Shown here: piece after piece, positions 44,221-53,159 of the stretch
Layout of the letters: each line of letters starts with the position of its first letter
Numbering within the stretch: position 1 is the stretch's first letter
NCBI RefSeq assembly: GCF_011369485.1
Contig: NZ_VXCA01000031.1
Span: 4,108 to 68,107 of the forward strand
Reading direction: 5' to 3'
Source of the DNA: Pseudomonas atagonensis
Lineage (GTDB): Bacteria > Pseudomonadota > Gammaproteobacteria > Pseudomonadales > Pseudomonadaceae
Length of the DNA: 64,000 bases
Program-made: the position numbers and the translations under genes
Notes under the pieces: model-generated
The model's database searches: none
Told to the model about the DNA's origin: nothing
What the model saw: only the letters and a program-made list of their open reading frames with translations

Positions 44221-44244
44221 GAATGCGCGCCCCCCTTCAAGCGT

Positions 44245-44261
44245 GTTAACCCCGAGTTAAT
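44245..44261 (+). promoter_or_regulatory. Tandem GTTAAC-N5-GTTAAT element
   Basis: Same 11-bp-period TTAA direct repeat as at 2560-2576, located 74 bp before a small secreted-protein gene. A shared OmpR-family regulator is a reasonable guess. Confidence 0.35.
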
Positions 44262-44334
44262 GCCCGCCGCACAGACTTTTCCCCGAGATCTGCTTCATGG
44301 ACGAACGGCTCCGACTTGTTCAGTAGGAGGCACC

Positions 44335-44544
44335 ATGAAAATCATTACCGTACTTTTCACCGGGCTACTTGCCCTGGGTTCCGCCAGCGCTTTCGCCGAA
44401 GGCGGCGCCGAGCGGATGCAGTATTACTTCGCTAACTTCCCGGTACATCACGCGCAAAGCGAGCAAGGCAACGATACCCAGGCGAAAGAGATTCGCGTCC
44501 CGACCGACCAGACCGCGCAAGTGACCGAGTCTTATCGCAACTAG
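44335..44544 (+). CDS. Small secreted protein, PtrA-like N-terminus
   Basis: 69 residues with a perfect AGGAGG 5 bp before ATG 44335. The signal peptide (MKIITVLFTGLLALGSASAFA) is followed by EGGAERMQYYFANFP and a polar, Gln/Thr-rich tail. The EGG(A/G)(E/D)R start of the mature chain resembles PtrA/DUF2790-type small periplasmic proteins of Pseudomonas. Function unknown. The shared TTAA element links it to the DUF2790 gene at 2689. Confidence 0.7.
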   Translation: MKIITVLFTGLLALGSASAFAEGGAERMQYYFANFPVHHAQSEQGNDTQAKEIRVPTDQTAQVTESYRN

Positions 44545-44605
44545 CATTTTGCAGAGCAACCGATGCACCTCCAGTGGCTCCGCTCTGGCCCTGGAGACGA
44601 CAGTT

Positions 44606-44632
44606 GGGCGCCCTTTTCGGGCGCCTTTTTTT
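44606..44632 (+). terminator. Terminator after the small secreted gene
   Basis: GGCGCCC-TTTTC-GGGCGCC followed by seven T. It slightly overlaps the 3' end of the convergent GNAT gene. Confidence 0.85.
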
Positions 44633-45134
44633 ACGCCTGCAGATCCTTGATCCAGAACAGCATGCGCCCGTGATCCGGGTCGAACATGCCCGGTGCAAAG
44701 CCGAATTTGCTGTAGGCGTTTTGCGCCACCGCGTTGCCTTCCAGCACTTCCAGGGTAATTTTGCAGCAGCCGCGCTGGCGGGCGATTTCTTCGACCTTGC
44801 GCAGCATTTTCTGGCTCAGCCCGAGTCCGCGAAACTTGCCCACCACTGACACGTCGTGGACGTTGACCAGCGGTTTGCAGGCGAACGTCGAAAAGCCTTC
44901 AAAACAATTCACCAGCCCCGCCGGCTCACCGCCGACAAACGCCAGCACACTGAAGGCGAATGACCGTCGGGCCAGTTCTTCCGGTAGCCGACGGAGCAGT
45001 TCAGGATCGATGGGGTGACCGCCACCCATCGGGTCTTCTGCGTAATGATTGAGCACCACGCCGATCGCTTCGGCGTGCACTGGATTTGTGTAACTGGCCT
45101 GAAGCACAAGAATTTCTGCGGAATCCATTTCCAT
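44631..45134 (-). CDS. GNAT-family N-acetyltransferase
   Basis: About 167 residues; start at ATG 45134 or 45128 (GGA upstream of the latter). GNAT fold with the acetyl-CoA loop VVGKFRGLGLSQKMLRKVEE (about 98-117) and the C-terminal ITLEVLEGNAVAQNAYSKFGF motif. The N-terminal NHYAEDPMGGG block is typical of a proteobacterial subgroup. Acceptor substrate unknown. Monocistronic. Confidence 0.85.
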   Translation of the reverse strand: MEMDSAEILVLQASYTNPVHAEAIGVVLNHYAEDPMGGGHPIDPELLRRLPEELARRSFAFSVLAFVGGEPAGLVNCFEGFSTFACKPLVNVHDVSVVGKFRGLGLSQKMLRKVEEIARQRGCCKITLEVLEGNAVAQNAYSKFGFAPGMFDPDHGRMLFWIKDLQA

Positions 45135-45249
45135 CCCCAAACATACAAAAACCCCGGCGCGCAAAGTGCGCACTGAAAGGCTGCCCCGACCTTAACGCGA
45201 CCTACCCCGGCTGGGCAAATTCCACAATCAGATTTCCGTCAGGGGTTTC

Positions 45250-45831
45250 TCAGTGCCCCCAGATCAGCTCTTCGGTCCAGCCGAGCTCGGCGAAGTCTTC
45301 CGCACGCAAAACGCATTCACCCGCGCAGAAAAACTCGTCCAGTTGCGGCGGCGCCACCGAGGTACCGCTGAGCATCGCGTGCACTTGGCCGCGATGATGG
45401 ATCTGGTGTTCGAACAGGTGCGACAACATGCGCAGACGACTGTCGTGCTGCGGCGTGTCGCGGGCGATGGTGACGATACGGCCCAGATCGCCATCGCGCA
45501 GTTGTTCGCAATAGGCGATCAGCCGCCGATCGACATGTGCCTGCTCTTCGCGCAGCGGTTCGGCCTCAGTGAACGGCTCGTCCTGCTGGAAAAACACGTA
45601 GCAATCGGGATGTGGTTCAACACCGCGCAGCTCGCGCTCCAGTGCATCGACGTAGAACCAGTCGCAGGTCAGGATGTGATTGAGGGTCAGGCGAATGGCG
45701 GGGAAAAAACTCACCCGTGGCGCCGCCAGTTGCGTGGCGTCCAGCTGAGTCCAGGCCTTGGCCAGGCGATGATTGGCCCAGGCATTTTGATAGGCCATGG
45801 TCAGCAAATGATGGGACAGCGGTTGGCGCAT
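45250..45831 (-). CDS. DinB-family protein
   Basis: 193-residue four-helix-bundle protein. The metal-binding His triad of the DinB/YfiT superfamily is visible: TLNHILTCDWFY near residue 50 and HLFEHQIHHRGQVHAMLSG near 140-158. Family members include bacillithiol or mycothiol-dependent transferases and uncharacterised damage-inducible proteins. GGAGGG precedes the ATG. It lies 18 bp after zapE on the same strand, suggesting co-transcription. Confidence 0.85.
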   Translation of the reverse strand: MRQPLSHHLLTMAYQNAWANHRLAKAWTQLDATQLAAPRVSFFPAIRLTLNHILTCDWFYVDALERELRGVEPHPDCYVFFQQDEPFTEAEPLREEQAHVDRRLIAYCEQLRDGDLGRIVTIARDTPQHDSRLRMLSHLFEHQIHHRGQVHAMLSGTSVAPPQLDEFFCAGECVLRAEDFAELGWTEELIWGH

Positions 45832-45849
45832 GGTATCGCCCTCCTCGTT

Positions 45850-46968
45850 TCAGACCTCGGCGAAGCGTTGCAACTGCATCTCCTGCAGGCGGCTCAAGGT
45901 GCGACGGAACGGGAATTCCAGATAACCCTCGGTGTACAGCGCGTCCATCGGCACCAGCGCCTCGATGTACAGCGGCACCTTGCGGTCATAACACTCGTCC
46001 ACCAGCGCAATAAAACGCCGTACGCCGTCGTCATGCACCGACAACTGCGGCAACTCGCGATCACCGGCGTCCACGCGCACGGCGCCGTCCTCGGTGCCGC
46101 GAGCAATGCGCCCTTCTCGCTTCTGCGCACTCAGATTGGGCACGTCGCTCAACAGAATAGCCCGGTAGGTGTCGCACAGCGCGATGAAATCCATGGCGGC
46201 GAACGGTTGCTCGCACAGGTCGGCGTAGCGGCACCACAACACGGTTTCACTGGCGCGCACCACGTTCAGTGTCCGGTGGCCGACCGGCACGGGTTCAGCG
46301 CTGGAATGTTCATTGTTGGTCAGACGCGCAAACACCTCGCGCAACGCACTGACCGAATCCGGCGCAGTGACAAAGTAGCGTTGCTGACCGACACCCGGAT
46401 GCAGTCGATGATCCTCGGCGCCGTTCACCGCCACCACCTGCATGTGCGCCTTGATCGCGGCAATCGCCGGGACGAAGCGATCACGGTTGAAGCCGTCGGC
46501 GTATAACTGATCCGGCGGCAGATTGGAGGTGCAGACCACCACCACGCCCTCGTCGAACATCACCTGAAACAGCCGGCCGAGAACGATCGCGTCCCCGATA
46601 TCGTTGACGAACAGCTCATCGAAACACAGCACCCGCACCTCGGCGGCCAATTCACGGGCCAACGCGCGCAGCGGATCGGCGATCCCGGTCAACTGGAAGG
46701 AGCGCTGGTGCACCCAGCCCATGAAATGATGAAAGTGCTGACGCCGGGCCGGCACCCGCAGGCTCTGATAGAACTGGTCCATCAGCCACGTCTTGCCGCG
46801 CCCCACCGGGCCCCATAAATAAACGCCGGTGACCGAACGGGCACCGGCGTGCAAGGCTTCGTGACACTTTTGCAGCGCCCAGACCGCATGTTCCTGGGCT
46901 TCGTCCTGGACGAAACCGTCGTGTTCGATGGCGTGCTGCCAGGCGCTGAGGGGGGAGTCGAAAGTCAT
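45850..46968 (-). CDS. zapE: Cell division ATPase ZapE
   Basis: 372 residues from ATG 46968. AFG1-like AAA+ ATPase with Walker A GVYLWGPVGRGKTWLMD (about 49-65), FHHFMGWVH, Walker B LCFDELFVNDIGDA and sensor TSNLPP. ZapE binds the Z ring and is needed for division under low oxygen in E. coli. Length matches E. coli ZapE (375). The DinB-family gene follows 18 bp downstream. Confidence 0.92.
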   Translation of the reverse strand: MTFDSPLSAWQHAIEHDGFVQDEAQEHAVWALQKCHEALHAGARSVTGVYLWGPVGRGKTWLMDQFYQSLRVPARRQHFHHFMGWVHQRSFQLTGIADPLRALARELAAEVRVLCFDELFVNDIGDAIVLGRLFQVMFDEGVVVVCTSNLPPDQLYADGFNRDRFVPAIAAIKAHMQVVAVNGAEDHRLHPGVGQQRYFVTAPDSVSALREVFARLTNNEHSSAEPVPVGHRTLNVVRASETVLWCRYADLCEQPFAAMDFIALCDTYRAILLSDVPNLSAQKREGRIARGTEDGAVRVDAGDRELPQLSVHDDGVRRFIALVDECYDRKVPLYIEALVPMDALYTEGYLEFPFRRTLSRLQEMQLQRFAEV

Positions 46969-47056
46969 GCGCGGCAGTATGCCACGATGCCCCCGGCCGA
47001 CACACAGCCCACACCGCATCTGCCTGAAAAGCAGATCCCTTGTGGGAGCGATTGTG

Positions 47057-48016
47057 TCAGACGTCGACTTTGTGTCGGGCCGCGTAGAGGCAGAGCATTT
47101 CCATGGCCAGTGTCGCGGCTGCCAGCGACGTCACTTCCGCATGATCGTAAGCCGGGGCGACTTCCACCACGTCCATCCCCACCAGATTGATGCCGCGCAA
47201 ACCGCCGAGAATCTCCAGCGCCTGCACCGTGCTCAAGCCGCCACACACCGGCGTCCCTGTACCCGGAGCGAATGCCGGGTCGAGGCAGTCGATGTCGAAC
47301 GTCAGGTACACCGGGTTATCCCCGACCCGCGCCCGGATCGACTCGACAATGGCTTCGCAGCCGCGCCGATGCACCTGCCGCGCGTCGAGCACCTGAAAGC
47401 CCTGGTGATCGTCATTGGTGGTGCGCAGGCCGATCTGCACCGAGCGTGCCGGATCCACCAGCCCTTCCCGTGCCGCGTGCCAGAACATGGTGCCGTGATC
47501 GACCCGTTTGCCGTCCTCGTCCGGCCAGGTGTCGCTGTGCGCATCGAAGTGGATCAGCGACAGCGCGCCGTGCTTGCGCGCATGGGCCTTAAGCAGCGGA
47601 TAGGTGATGAAGTGGTCGCCACCGAAGGTCAGCATGGCGCTGCCGGCATTGAGAATGTGCTCGGCATGGGCCTCGATGCTTTCCGGGACGATGTGCGGCG
47701 AGCCGTAATCGAAATCGCAGTCGCCGTAGTCGATCACCGCCAGATGATCGAAGGGGTCGAACGTCCACGGCCAGTGACGCTCCCAGGCAATGCCGGTGGA
47801 CGCCGCGCGAATCCCCCGAGGCCCGAAGCGTGCGCCGGGACGGTTGCTGGTGGCCGTGTCGAACGGCACGCCGCTGACCGCCACATCGACCCCACGCAAG
47901 TCTCGGCTGTAACGGCGACGCATGAAACTGGTGATCCCGGCGTAGGTGCTTTCGGCGGCAGTCCCGTAAAGGCTGTCACGGGTGATCGCTTGATCGTTGG
48001 TCATTGGCACGTCCAT
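47057..48016 (-). CDS. speB: Agmatinase (ureohydrolase family)
   Basis: 319 residues. Mn-binding motifs FGGDHFITYP, SLIHFDAHSDTW and FDIDCLDPAFAPGTGTP identify the arginase/agmatinase family; GVPFDTATSNRPGARFGPRGIR is typical of agmatinase. It hydrolyses agmatine to putrescine and urea. A guanidinobutyrase-like activity cannot be excluded by eye. It follows a polyamine-binding protein gene after 38 bp, in one operon, with a divergent LysR. Confidence 0.88.
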   Translation of the reverse strand: MDVPMTNDQAITRDSLYGTAAESTYAGITSFMRRRYSRDLRGVDVAVSGVPFDTATSNRPGARFGPRGIRAASTGIAWERHWPWTFDPFDHLAVIDYGDCDFDYGSPHIVPESIEAHAEHILNAGSAMLTFGGDHFITYPLLKAHARKHGALSLIHFDAHSDTWPDEDGKRVDHGTMFWHAAREGLVDPARSVQIGLRTTNDDHQGFQVLDARQVHRRGCEAIVESIRARVGDNPVYLTFDIDCLDPAFAPGTGTPVCGGLSTVQALEILGGLRGINLVGMDVVEVAPAYDHAEVTSLAAATLAMEMLCLYAARHKVDV

Positions 48017-48054
48017 CGGTGTGCTCCTTGTTATGGTTCAGGCGGTTTTGACGG

Positions 48055-49146
48055 TTATTGATGGCTGCGAAACGTCGTCCACAGACGGGTGCGCTGGCGC
48101 ATGTCCTTGAGGCTCATGCTGCGATCGGCGTAGAGACGTTCGCGCACGTCGGTCGGCGGATAGATGTCGGGGTCGTTACGCACGGCTTCGTCCACCAGCG
48201 GCGTCGCGGCCTGGTTGGCGGTGGCGAAAAACAGCGTGTTGGTCAGTTCGGCCACCGAGTCGGGGCGCAGCATGAACTCGATGAAGGCCCGCGCCGCTTC
48301 GGGGTGCGGTGCATCTTTGGGGATGGCGAGGTTGTCCTGCCAGATCAGCGTGCCCTCTTTGGGAATGCGATAGGCCACTTCGTAAGGTTTGTTGGCCTTG
48401 CGCGCCTGGTCGGCGGCCATGCTCGCGTCGCCGTTGTAGGTCAGCGCAAGGCAGACGTTGCCGCTGGCCAGGTCGTTGATCTGCCGCCCGGTAGCGACGT
48501 AGAGCACCGACGGCTGCAGTTTCTGCAGCAAGGCTTCGGCGGCAGCGAGGTCATTCTTGTCCGTGCTGTAGGGATCTTTGCCGAGGTAATGCAGCGCCAG
48601 ACCAATGACTTCCTGCGGCGAATCGAGAATCGCGATCCCGCAGTCCTTGAGCTTGCTCGCGTATTGCGGTTTGAACAGCAGATCGAGGCTGTTCAGCGGC
48701 ACGTCCGGCAATCGTTGCCTGACCGCTTCAACGTTCATCCCCAGCCCCAGCGTGCCCCAGGTGTACGGCACGCCGTAACGGTTGCCGGGGTCGACGGCGG
48801 CGAGCTTTTCCAGCAGATCGGGGTCAAGGTTGCCGTAGCCCTTGAGGCCGTCGTGAGCAATTTCTTTCAGCGCACCGGCGGCCAGCCCTCGGGCGAGTAC
48901 GCTGGACGATGGCACCACCACGTCGTAACCACTGCCGCCGGTGAGCAGCTTGGTTTCCAGTACTTCGGACGTATCGAACGTGTCGTAGCGCACGTGAATG
49001 CCGGTTTCCTGCTCGAAACGTTGCAGGGTTTGCGGCGGCACGTAATCGGCCCAACTGTAGAGATTGAGGGTTTTGTCTTCGGCCTGGGCATTGATGGCCA
49101 CGGACAACAACAGCGCGGGAAAACACAGCTTGAACACGGGAGCCAT
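48055..49146 (-). CDS. Polyamine ABC transporter periplasmic binding protein (PotF/SpuD-like)
   Basis: 363 residues from ATG 49146; signal peptide to about AINAQA. Periplasmic binding fold with TLNLYSWADYVPPQTLQRFEQETGI at the N-terminus, GGSGYDVVVPSSSVLARG, and the substrate-box Trp/Tyr of the PotD/PotF group (YTWGTLGLGMN, LALTYNGDASMA). No permease or ATPase genes are adjacent, so it must feed a transporter encoded elsewhere. The agmatinase downstream suggests agmatine or putrescine as ligand. Confidence 0.88.
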   Translation of the reverse strand: MAPVFKLCFPALLLSVAINAQAEDKTLNLYSWADYVPPQTLQRFEQETGIHVRYDTFDTSEVLETKLLTGGSGYDVVVPSSSVLARGLAAGALKEIAHDGLKGYGNLDPDLLEKLAAVDPGNRYGVPYTWGTLGLGMNVEAVRQRLPDVPLNSLDLLFKPQYASKLKDCGIAILDSPQEVIGLALHYLGKDPYSTDKNDLAAAEALLQKLQPSVLYVATGRQINDLASGNVCLALTYNGDASMAADQARKANKPYEVAYRIPKEGTLIWQDNLAIPKDAPHPEAARAFIEFMLRPDSVAELTNTLFFATANQAATPLVDEAVRNDPDIYPPTDVRERLYADRSMSLKDMRQRTRLWTTFRSHQ

Positions 49147-49245
49147 GACGAACACCTGACCGGAGGAAGTGACGGCAGGATGCGCGCTCGGATACATTGG
49201 AAAAATCTCAAGATTGTTAACCTGACTTTATCCCGGAGTAATGTG

Positions 49246-50139
49246 ATGCTCGGCCAGCTCCATGACGTGGATTTGCAGTTGCTGCGCCTGTTCGCTCGCG
49301 TGGTCGAATGCGGTGGTTTCAGTGCGGCCCAAGGTGAACTGGGCCTGAGCCAGTCCAGCATCAGCCAGCAAATGGCCAAGCTGGAAACCCGCCTCGGGTA
49401 TCGCCTGTGCAGCCGTGGCAAAGGCGGTTTCAGTGTCACGCCCAAGGGCGAGCAATTGCTGATCGCGGTTCGCACGCTGTTCGAGTCGATCGAGACCTTT
49501 CGCCACCAGTCCAACGGCGTCGCCGGACGCTTGATCGGTGAGGTTCGCCTGGGCATTTCCGAGGCCGTCGATCAGTCGGTGCTGCAACAGGTGGCCGAGG
49601 CAATCCGCTGTTTTCGCGAGCGCGACGAATCGGTGCGCATCGAGTTGATCAGTGCGATGCCCGGGGAAATGGAACGGCTGCTGTTGCAGCAAAGGCTGGA
49701 TCTGGCGATCGGTTACTTTTCCCAGGTGCAGAGCGCCTTCGATTACCGCCAGTTGTTCAGCGAAACCCAGCATCTGTACTGCGCGCCGGGCCATCCGCTG
49801 TTCAATGACGATGCGCCGAGCGACGTAGCCATCGAAGCCTGCGACCGGGTCGACCATCCTTATCGGTTTTTGCGCAGTGACGAGCCGTTTCAGGGCAAGG
49901 TCTGTTCGGCGCGGTCGGAGCAGGTGGAAGGCACGCTGACGTTCATTCTGTCGGGCAAGCACGTGGGTTATCTGCCGGAACACTATGCCCGCAGCTGGCA
50001 GGACAAAGGCTTGCTGCGCGCGGTGCGCCCGGGGCAACTGAGTTTTGAAGTGGCGTTTCATCTGGCCCGGCACCGGGCACAGGTGCCGGGGGATGCGCAG
50101 ATGGCGTTTGAAGAGGATTTGCTCAGCGCGTTTGCCTGA
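49246..50139 (+). CDS. LysR-family regulator of the polyamine/agmatinase operon
   Basis: 297 residues from ATG 49246 (CGGAG upstream; GTG 49243 possible). HTH DLQLLRLFARVVECGGFSAAQ with LGLSQSSISQQMAKLETRLG, then the periplasmic-binding-like effector domain. The same frame is open far upstream, but that part is only antisense to the binding-protein gene. Divergent from the binding protein/agmatinase pair, which it probably controls. Confidence 0.88.
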   Translation: MLGQLHDVDLQLLRLFARVVECGGFSAAQGELGLSQSSISQQMAKLETRLGYRLCSRGKGGFSVTPKGEQLLIAVRTLFESIETFRHQSNGVAGRLIGEVRLGISEAVDQSVLQQVAEAIRCFRERDESVRIELISAMPGEMERLLLQQRLDLAIGYFSQVQSAFDYRQLFSETQHLYCAPGHPLFNDDAPSDVAIEACDRVDHPYRFLRSDEPFQGKVCSARSEQVEGTLTFILSGKHVGYLPEHYARSWQDKGLLRAVRPGQLSFEVAFHLARHRAQVPGDAQMAFEEDLLSAFA

Positions 50140-50155
50140 AGCTCAGACTGAATAC

Positions 50156-50268
50156 TTGTGGCGATGGGATTTATCCCCGTTGGGGCGTGCAGCGGCCCTG
50201 CTTTTTTGCCTGCAGGATTGTCAGGGACTGCTGCGCAGTCCAACGGGGATAAATCCCCTCGCCACAGG
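50156..50268. repeat. Long inverted repeat, GGCGAGGGGATTTATCCCCG class
   Basis: TTGTGGCGATGGGATTTATC... (50156-50182) is inverted at 50241-50268. Same element type as 24113-24247. Confidence 0.85.
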
Positions 50269-50309
50269 TTTTCCGTAGGCCAGTGGTTTGAGTCCAAGCC
50301 GTAGGACCC

Positions 50310-50340
50310 AATAAAACCTGACCTTTCAGGCAATTTTATT
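50310..50340. promoter_or_regulatory. AT-rich hairpin in the purine permease leader
   Basis: AATAAAACCTGA-CCTT-TCAGG-CAA-TTTTATT, about 80 bp before the permease ATG. It could be an operator or leader structure. I do not recognise a purine riboswitch core. Confidence 0.4.
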
Positions 50341-50420
50341 GCGTTGCCCTCGCCGTCCTCTTCCGGCATCCTGCGCCTCCATTTTCTGACCCGGCCCCGC
50401 CTCACGGCGCGCAAAACACC

Positions 50421-51887
50421 ATGACCGCCTCTGAAAAAGCCCCGCGCAACAACGACCTGATCTACGGCCTCAACGACCGCCCGCACCTCACGGCGACGGT
50501 GTTTGCCGCCCTGCAACACGTGCTGGCGAGCTTCGTCGGCATCATCACTCCGACTCTGATCATGGGCGGCGCCCTCGGCTTGCACAGCGAAATCCCCTAC
50601 CTGATCAGCATGGCGCTGTTCGTCTCCGGCCTCGGCACGTTCGTCCAGGCCAAACGATTCGGACCGGTGGGTTCGGGGCTTTTATGCCTGCAGGGCACCA
50701 GTTTTTCCTTCATCAGCGTGATTCTCAGCGCCGGTTTCATGGTCAAGGCCAGGGGTGGCGGCACCGATGAAATCCTCTCGACGATTTTTGGCGTGTGCTT
50801 TTTCGCCGCGTTCATCGAGGTCGTGCTGAGCCAGTTCATTGGCAAATTGCGCATGCTGATCACGCCCGTGGTCACCGGCACGATCATCACGCTGATGGGC
50901 CTGTCGCTGATCAAAGTGGCGATGACCGACATTGCCGGCGGCTTCGGCGCGGCGGATCTGGGCGCGGCCAGCCATGTATTTCTGGCCGCACTGGTGATCG
51001 GCACCATCGTTGTGCTGAACCGCGTTGACGTGCCGTTCCTGCGGCTGGGCGCGATTGTCATCGGCCTGACCCTGGGCTATGTGGTGGCGTGGCTGATGGG
51101 CACTGTCGATTTCGCTTCGATGCCCGAAGTGCCGCTGGTCAGCGTGCCAGTGCCGTTCAAGTACGGCTTTAACTTCGACTGGGTGGCGTTCGTGCCGGTG
51201 GCGGTGATTTTCCTCGTGTCACCGCTGGAAGCTGCCGGAGACCTGACCGCCAACTCGATGATTTCCCGGCAACCGGTCAAAGGCCCGCTGTACATCCGCC
51301 GGATCAAATCCGGTTTGTTGGCCGATGGCCTCAACTCGGCGATGGCGGCGGTGTTCAACAGCATGCCAATGGTCACCTTCGCGCAAAACAATGGCGTGAT
51401 TCAGCTCACCGGTGTAGCCAGCCGTTACGTGGCCTTCTTCATCGCCGGTCTGTTGGTGCTGCTGGGGCTGTTCCCGATGATCGGCGCGGTGCTGCAACTG
51501 ATGCCGAAACCGGTGCTGGGCGGCGCCGAACTGGTGATGTTCGGTACGGTGGCCGTGGCCGGGATCAAGATCCTCGCCGAGGCCGGTCTGCATCGGCGCA
51601 ACATGCTCATCGTCGCCATCTCGCTCGGCATGGGCCTGGGCATCGCCGCCGTGCCGGAAGTGCTGCGCGAGCTGCCGCAAGCGCTGCGCAACATCTTCGA
51701 ATCGCCGATCACCGTCGGTGCCTTGTGCGCTATCGTGCTGAATATCTTCTTGCCGGAAGAATTCATCGAGCTTGAAGAAGACGATTTCGACCCTGAAGCT
51801 TCTATTCTTCAGGTCATGGAAAACCCCGATGTGCCGGCCAAAGCTGAACCTGCCACAGCGGCGGCGGTCGCACAGTTGAACCGTTAA
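50421..51887 (+). CDS. Purine/xanthine permease (NCS2/NAT family)
   Basis: 488 residues, about 14 transmembrane segments. NAT signature QNNGVIQLTGVASRYV (about 318-333); the QGTSFSFISVILS and SPLEAAGDLTANSM segments match bacterial xanthine/uric acid permeases (XanQ, UacT). It imports purine bases with protons. The acidic C-terminus (EFIELEEDDFDPEA) is cytosolic. Specificity between xanthine, urate and guanine cannot be settled. A terminator at 51902 follows. Confidence 0.88.
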   Translation: MTASEKAPRNNDLIYGLNDRPHLTATVFAALQHVLASFVGIITPTLIMGGALGLHSEIPYLISMALFVSGLGTFVQAKRFGPVGSGLLCLQGTSFSFISVILSAGFMVKARGGGTDEILSTIFGVCFFAAFIEVVLSQFIGKLRMLITPVVTGTIITLMGLSLIKVAMTDIAGGFGAADLGAASHVFLAALVIGTIVVLNRVDVPFLRLGAIVIGLTLGYVVAWLMGTVDFASMPEVPLVSVPVPFKYGFNFDWVAFVPVAVIFLVSPLEAAGDLTANSMISRQPVKGPLYIRRIKSGLLADGLNSAMAAVFNSMPMVTFAQNNGVIQLTGVASRYVAFFIAGLLVLLGLFPMIGAVLQLMPKPVLGGAELVMFGTVAVAGIKILAEAGLHRRNMLIVAISLGMGLGIAAVPEVLRELPQALRNIFESPITVGALCAIVLNIFLPEEFIELEEDDFDPEASILQVMENPDVPAKAEPATAAAVAQLNR

Positions 51888-51901
51888 AACGCTGCGCCTG
51901 C

Positions 51902-51939
51902 AAAAAAGGGCTGCACCGGCAACGGTTCAGCCCTTTTTT
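51902..51939. terminator. Terminator after the purine permease
   Basis: AAAAAAGGGCTG (51902-51913) / CAGCCCTTTTTT (51928-51939), a perfect 12-bp stem. Confidence 0.88.
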
Positions 51940-51954
51940 GTCGAGAGCCTGTTT

Positions 51955-52428
51955 ATGCGCCGCGTCCACGCCGTCATCCTGTCCCTGCTCCTGCTGTCCC
52001 TCAGCGCCTGCGCGCTGTTTCCCAATCGCGATCCGGTCAACATCAACGTGGTCGGCCTCGAACCATTGCCCAGCCAGGATCTGGAAGTGCGCTTCGCCAT
52101 CAAGCTCCGCGTGCAGAACCCCAACGAAACCGCCATTGACTACAACGGCATTGCCCTGGACCTTGAGGTCAACGGCCACTCACTGGCCTCGGGCGTGAGC
52201 GATCAGAGCGGCTCGATCCCGCGTTTTTCCGAAACCATTGTCAGCGTGCCGGTCAGCGTTTCCGCGTTCTCGGTGCTGCGCCAGACCCTCGGCCTGGGCC
52301 AGACCCAAACCCTCGACAACCTGCCTTACGTGCTGCGCGGCAAACTCGCCGGCGGCCTGTTCGGCACCATGCGCTTCGTCGACAGCGGCAAACTGAGCCT
52401 GCCCAAAGCCAGTGCCGCGACCTGGTAA
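51955..52428 (+). CDS. LEA type 2 domain lipoprotein
   Basis: 157 residues. Lipoprotein signal with lipobox LSLSAC (Cys19). The LEA-14/WHy-type domain has VNINVVGLEPLPSQDLEVRF, VQNPNETAIDYNGIALDLEVNG and SGVSDQ. In Pseudomonas these envelope lipoproteins have unknown function; plant and archaeal relatives are desiccation proteins. It starts just after the permease terminator, so it needs its own promoter or low read-through. Confidence 0.85.
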   Translation: MRRVHAVILSLLLLSLSACALFPNRDPVNINVVGLEPLPSQDLEVRFAIKLRVQNPNETAIDYNGIALDLEVNGHSLASGVSDQSGSIPRFSETIVSVPVSVSAFSVLRQTLGLGQTQTLDNLPYVLRGKLAGGLFGTMRFVDSGKLSLPKASAATW

Positions 52429-52481
52429 AAATGCGTTAGCCTGCCTCGTTTATCTAAGACATTCATGGAGGCTGCAGGTTT

Positions 52482-53027
52482 ATGGAAGACACACCCACGC
52501 TGTACACCGAACGGCTGATCCTGCGCGCGTTGGAGCTGGCCGATGCCGAGGCCGTCCAGCAACAGTTCGCACACTGGGAAGTGGTGCGTTATCTGAATGC
52601 CGCCGTGCCGTGGCCATATCCGGAGGATGGCGCCCTCACCTACCTGCGTGATGTGGCGTTGCCGGCGGTGGCGGCCGGCAAGGAATGGCACTGGTCGATT
52701 CGCCTGAAAACCGCGCCGCAGCAATTGATCGGCAATATCAGCCTGATGGATCAACCGGACAACAACCGAGGGCTCTGGCTCGCGCCGGCCTGGCAAGGCC
52801 AAGGGTTGATGAGCGAAGCCTGCGCGGTGGTGACAGACTACTGGTTTGTAACATTGGCCCGCCCGGTGATGCGCGTACCGAAAGCGGCGCCGAATATTGG
52901 CTCGCGCCGCCTCTCCGAACGCGCCGGGATGCGCCTGATTCGCAGCGATGATGACGATTTTGTGGGTGGGCGCTTCGCCCGGGACATTTGGGAAATCACC
53001 CGCGAGGAATGGCTGCAACGCGGCTGA
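52482..53027 (+). CDS. RimJ/RimL-like GNAT acetyltransferase
   Basis: 181 residues. YTERLILRALELADAEAVQ is the typical RimJ/RimL-like start; LIGNISLMDQPDNNRGLWLAPAWQGQGLMSEACA contains the acetyl-CoA site, and NIGSRRLSERAGMRL replaces the usual N-x-x-S motif. Substrate unknown. GGAGG lies 10 bp before the ATG. It is 53 bp after the lipoprotein gene and possibly co-transcribed. Confidence 0.85.
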   Translation: MEDTPTLYTERLILRALELADAEAVQQQFAHWEVVRYLNAAVPWPYPEDGALTYLRDVALPAVAAGKEWHWSIRLKTAPQQLIGNISLMDQPDNNRGLWLAPAWQGQGLMSEACAVVTDYWFVTLARPVMRVPKAAPNIGSRRLSERAGMRLIRSDDDDFVGGRFARDIWEITREEWLQRG

Positions 53028-53049
53028 TCCCTGACAGCATAAATCCCTT

Positions 53050-53138
53050 GTGGGATCGGGCTTGCTTGCGAAGGCGGTGTGTCAGTCAACATCATCGTCA
53101 ACTGCGCCAGCGCTTTCGCGAGCAAGCCCGCTCCCACA
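53050..53138. repeat. REPIN: two inverted REP copies
   Basis: TGTGGGATCGGGCTTGCTTG... (53050-53076) has two base differences from the standard REP. CTTTCGCGAGCAAGCCCGCT... (53113-53138) is standard. Confidence 0.82.
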
Positions 53139-53159
53139 GGTTCTATGTCAGTCCACACA

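Noticed and set aside
48058..49245. Plus-strand extension of the LysR frame, giving 693 residues
   Set aside because: The first 396 codons are antisense to the polyamine-binding protein gene; the LysR family start is at 49246.
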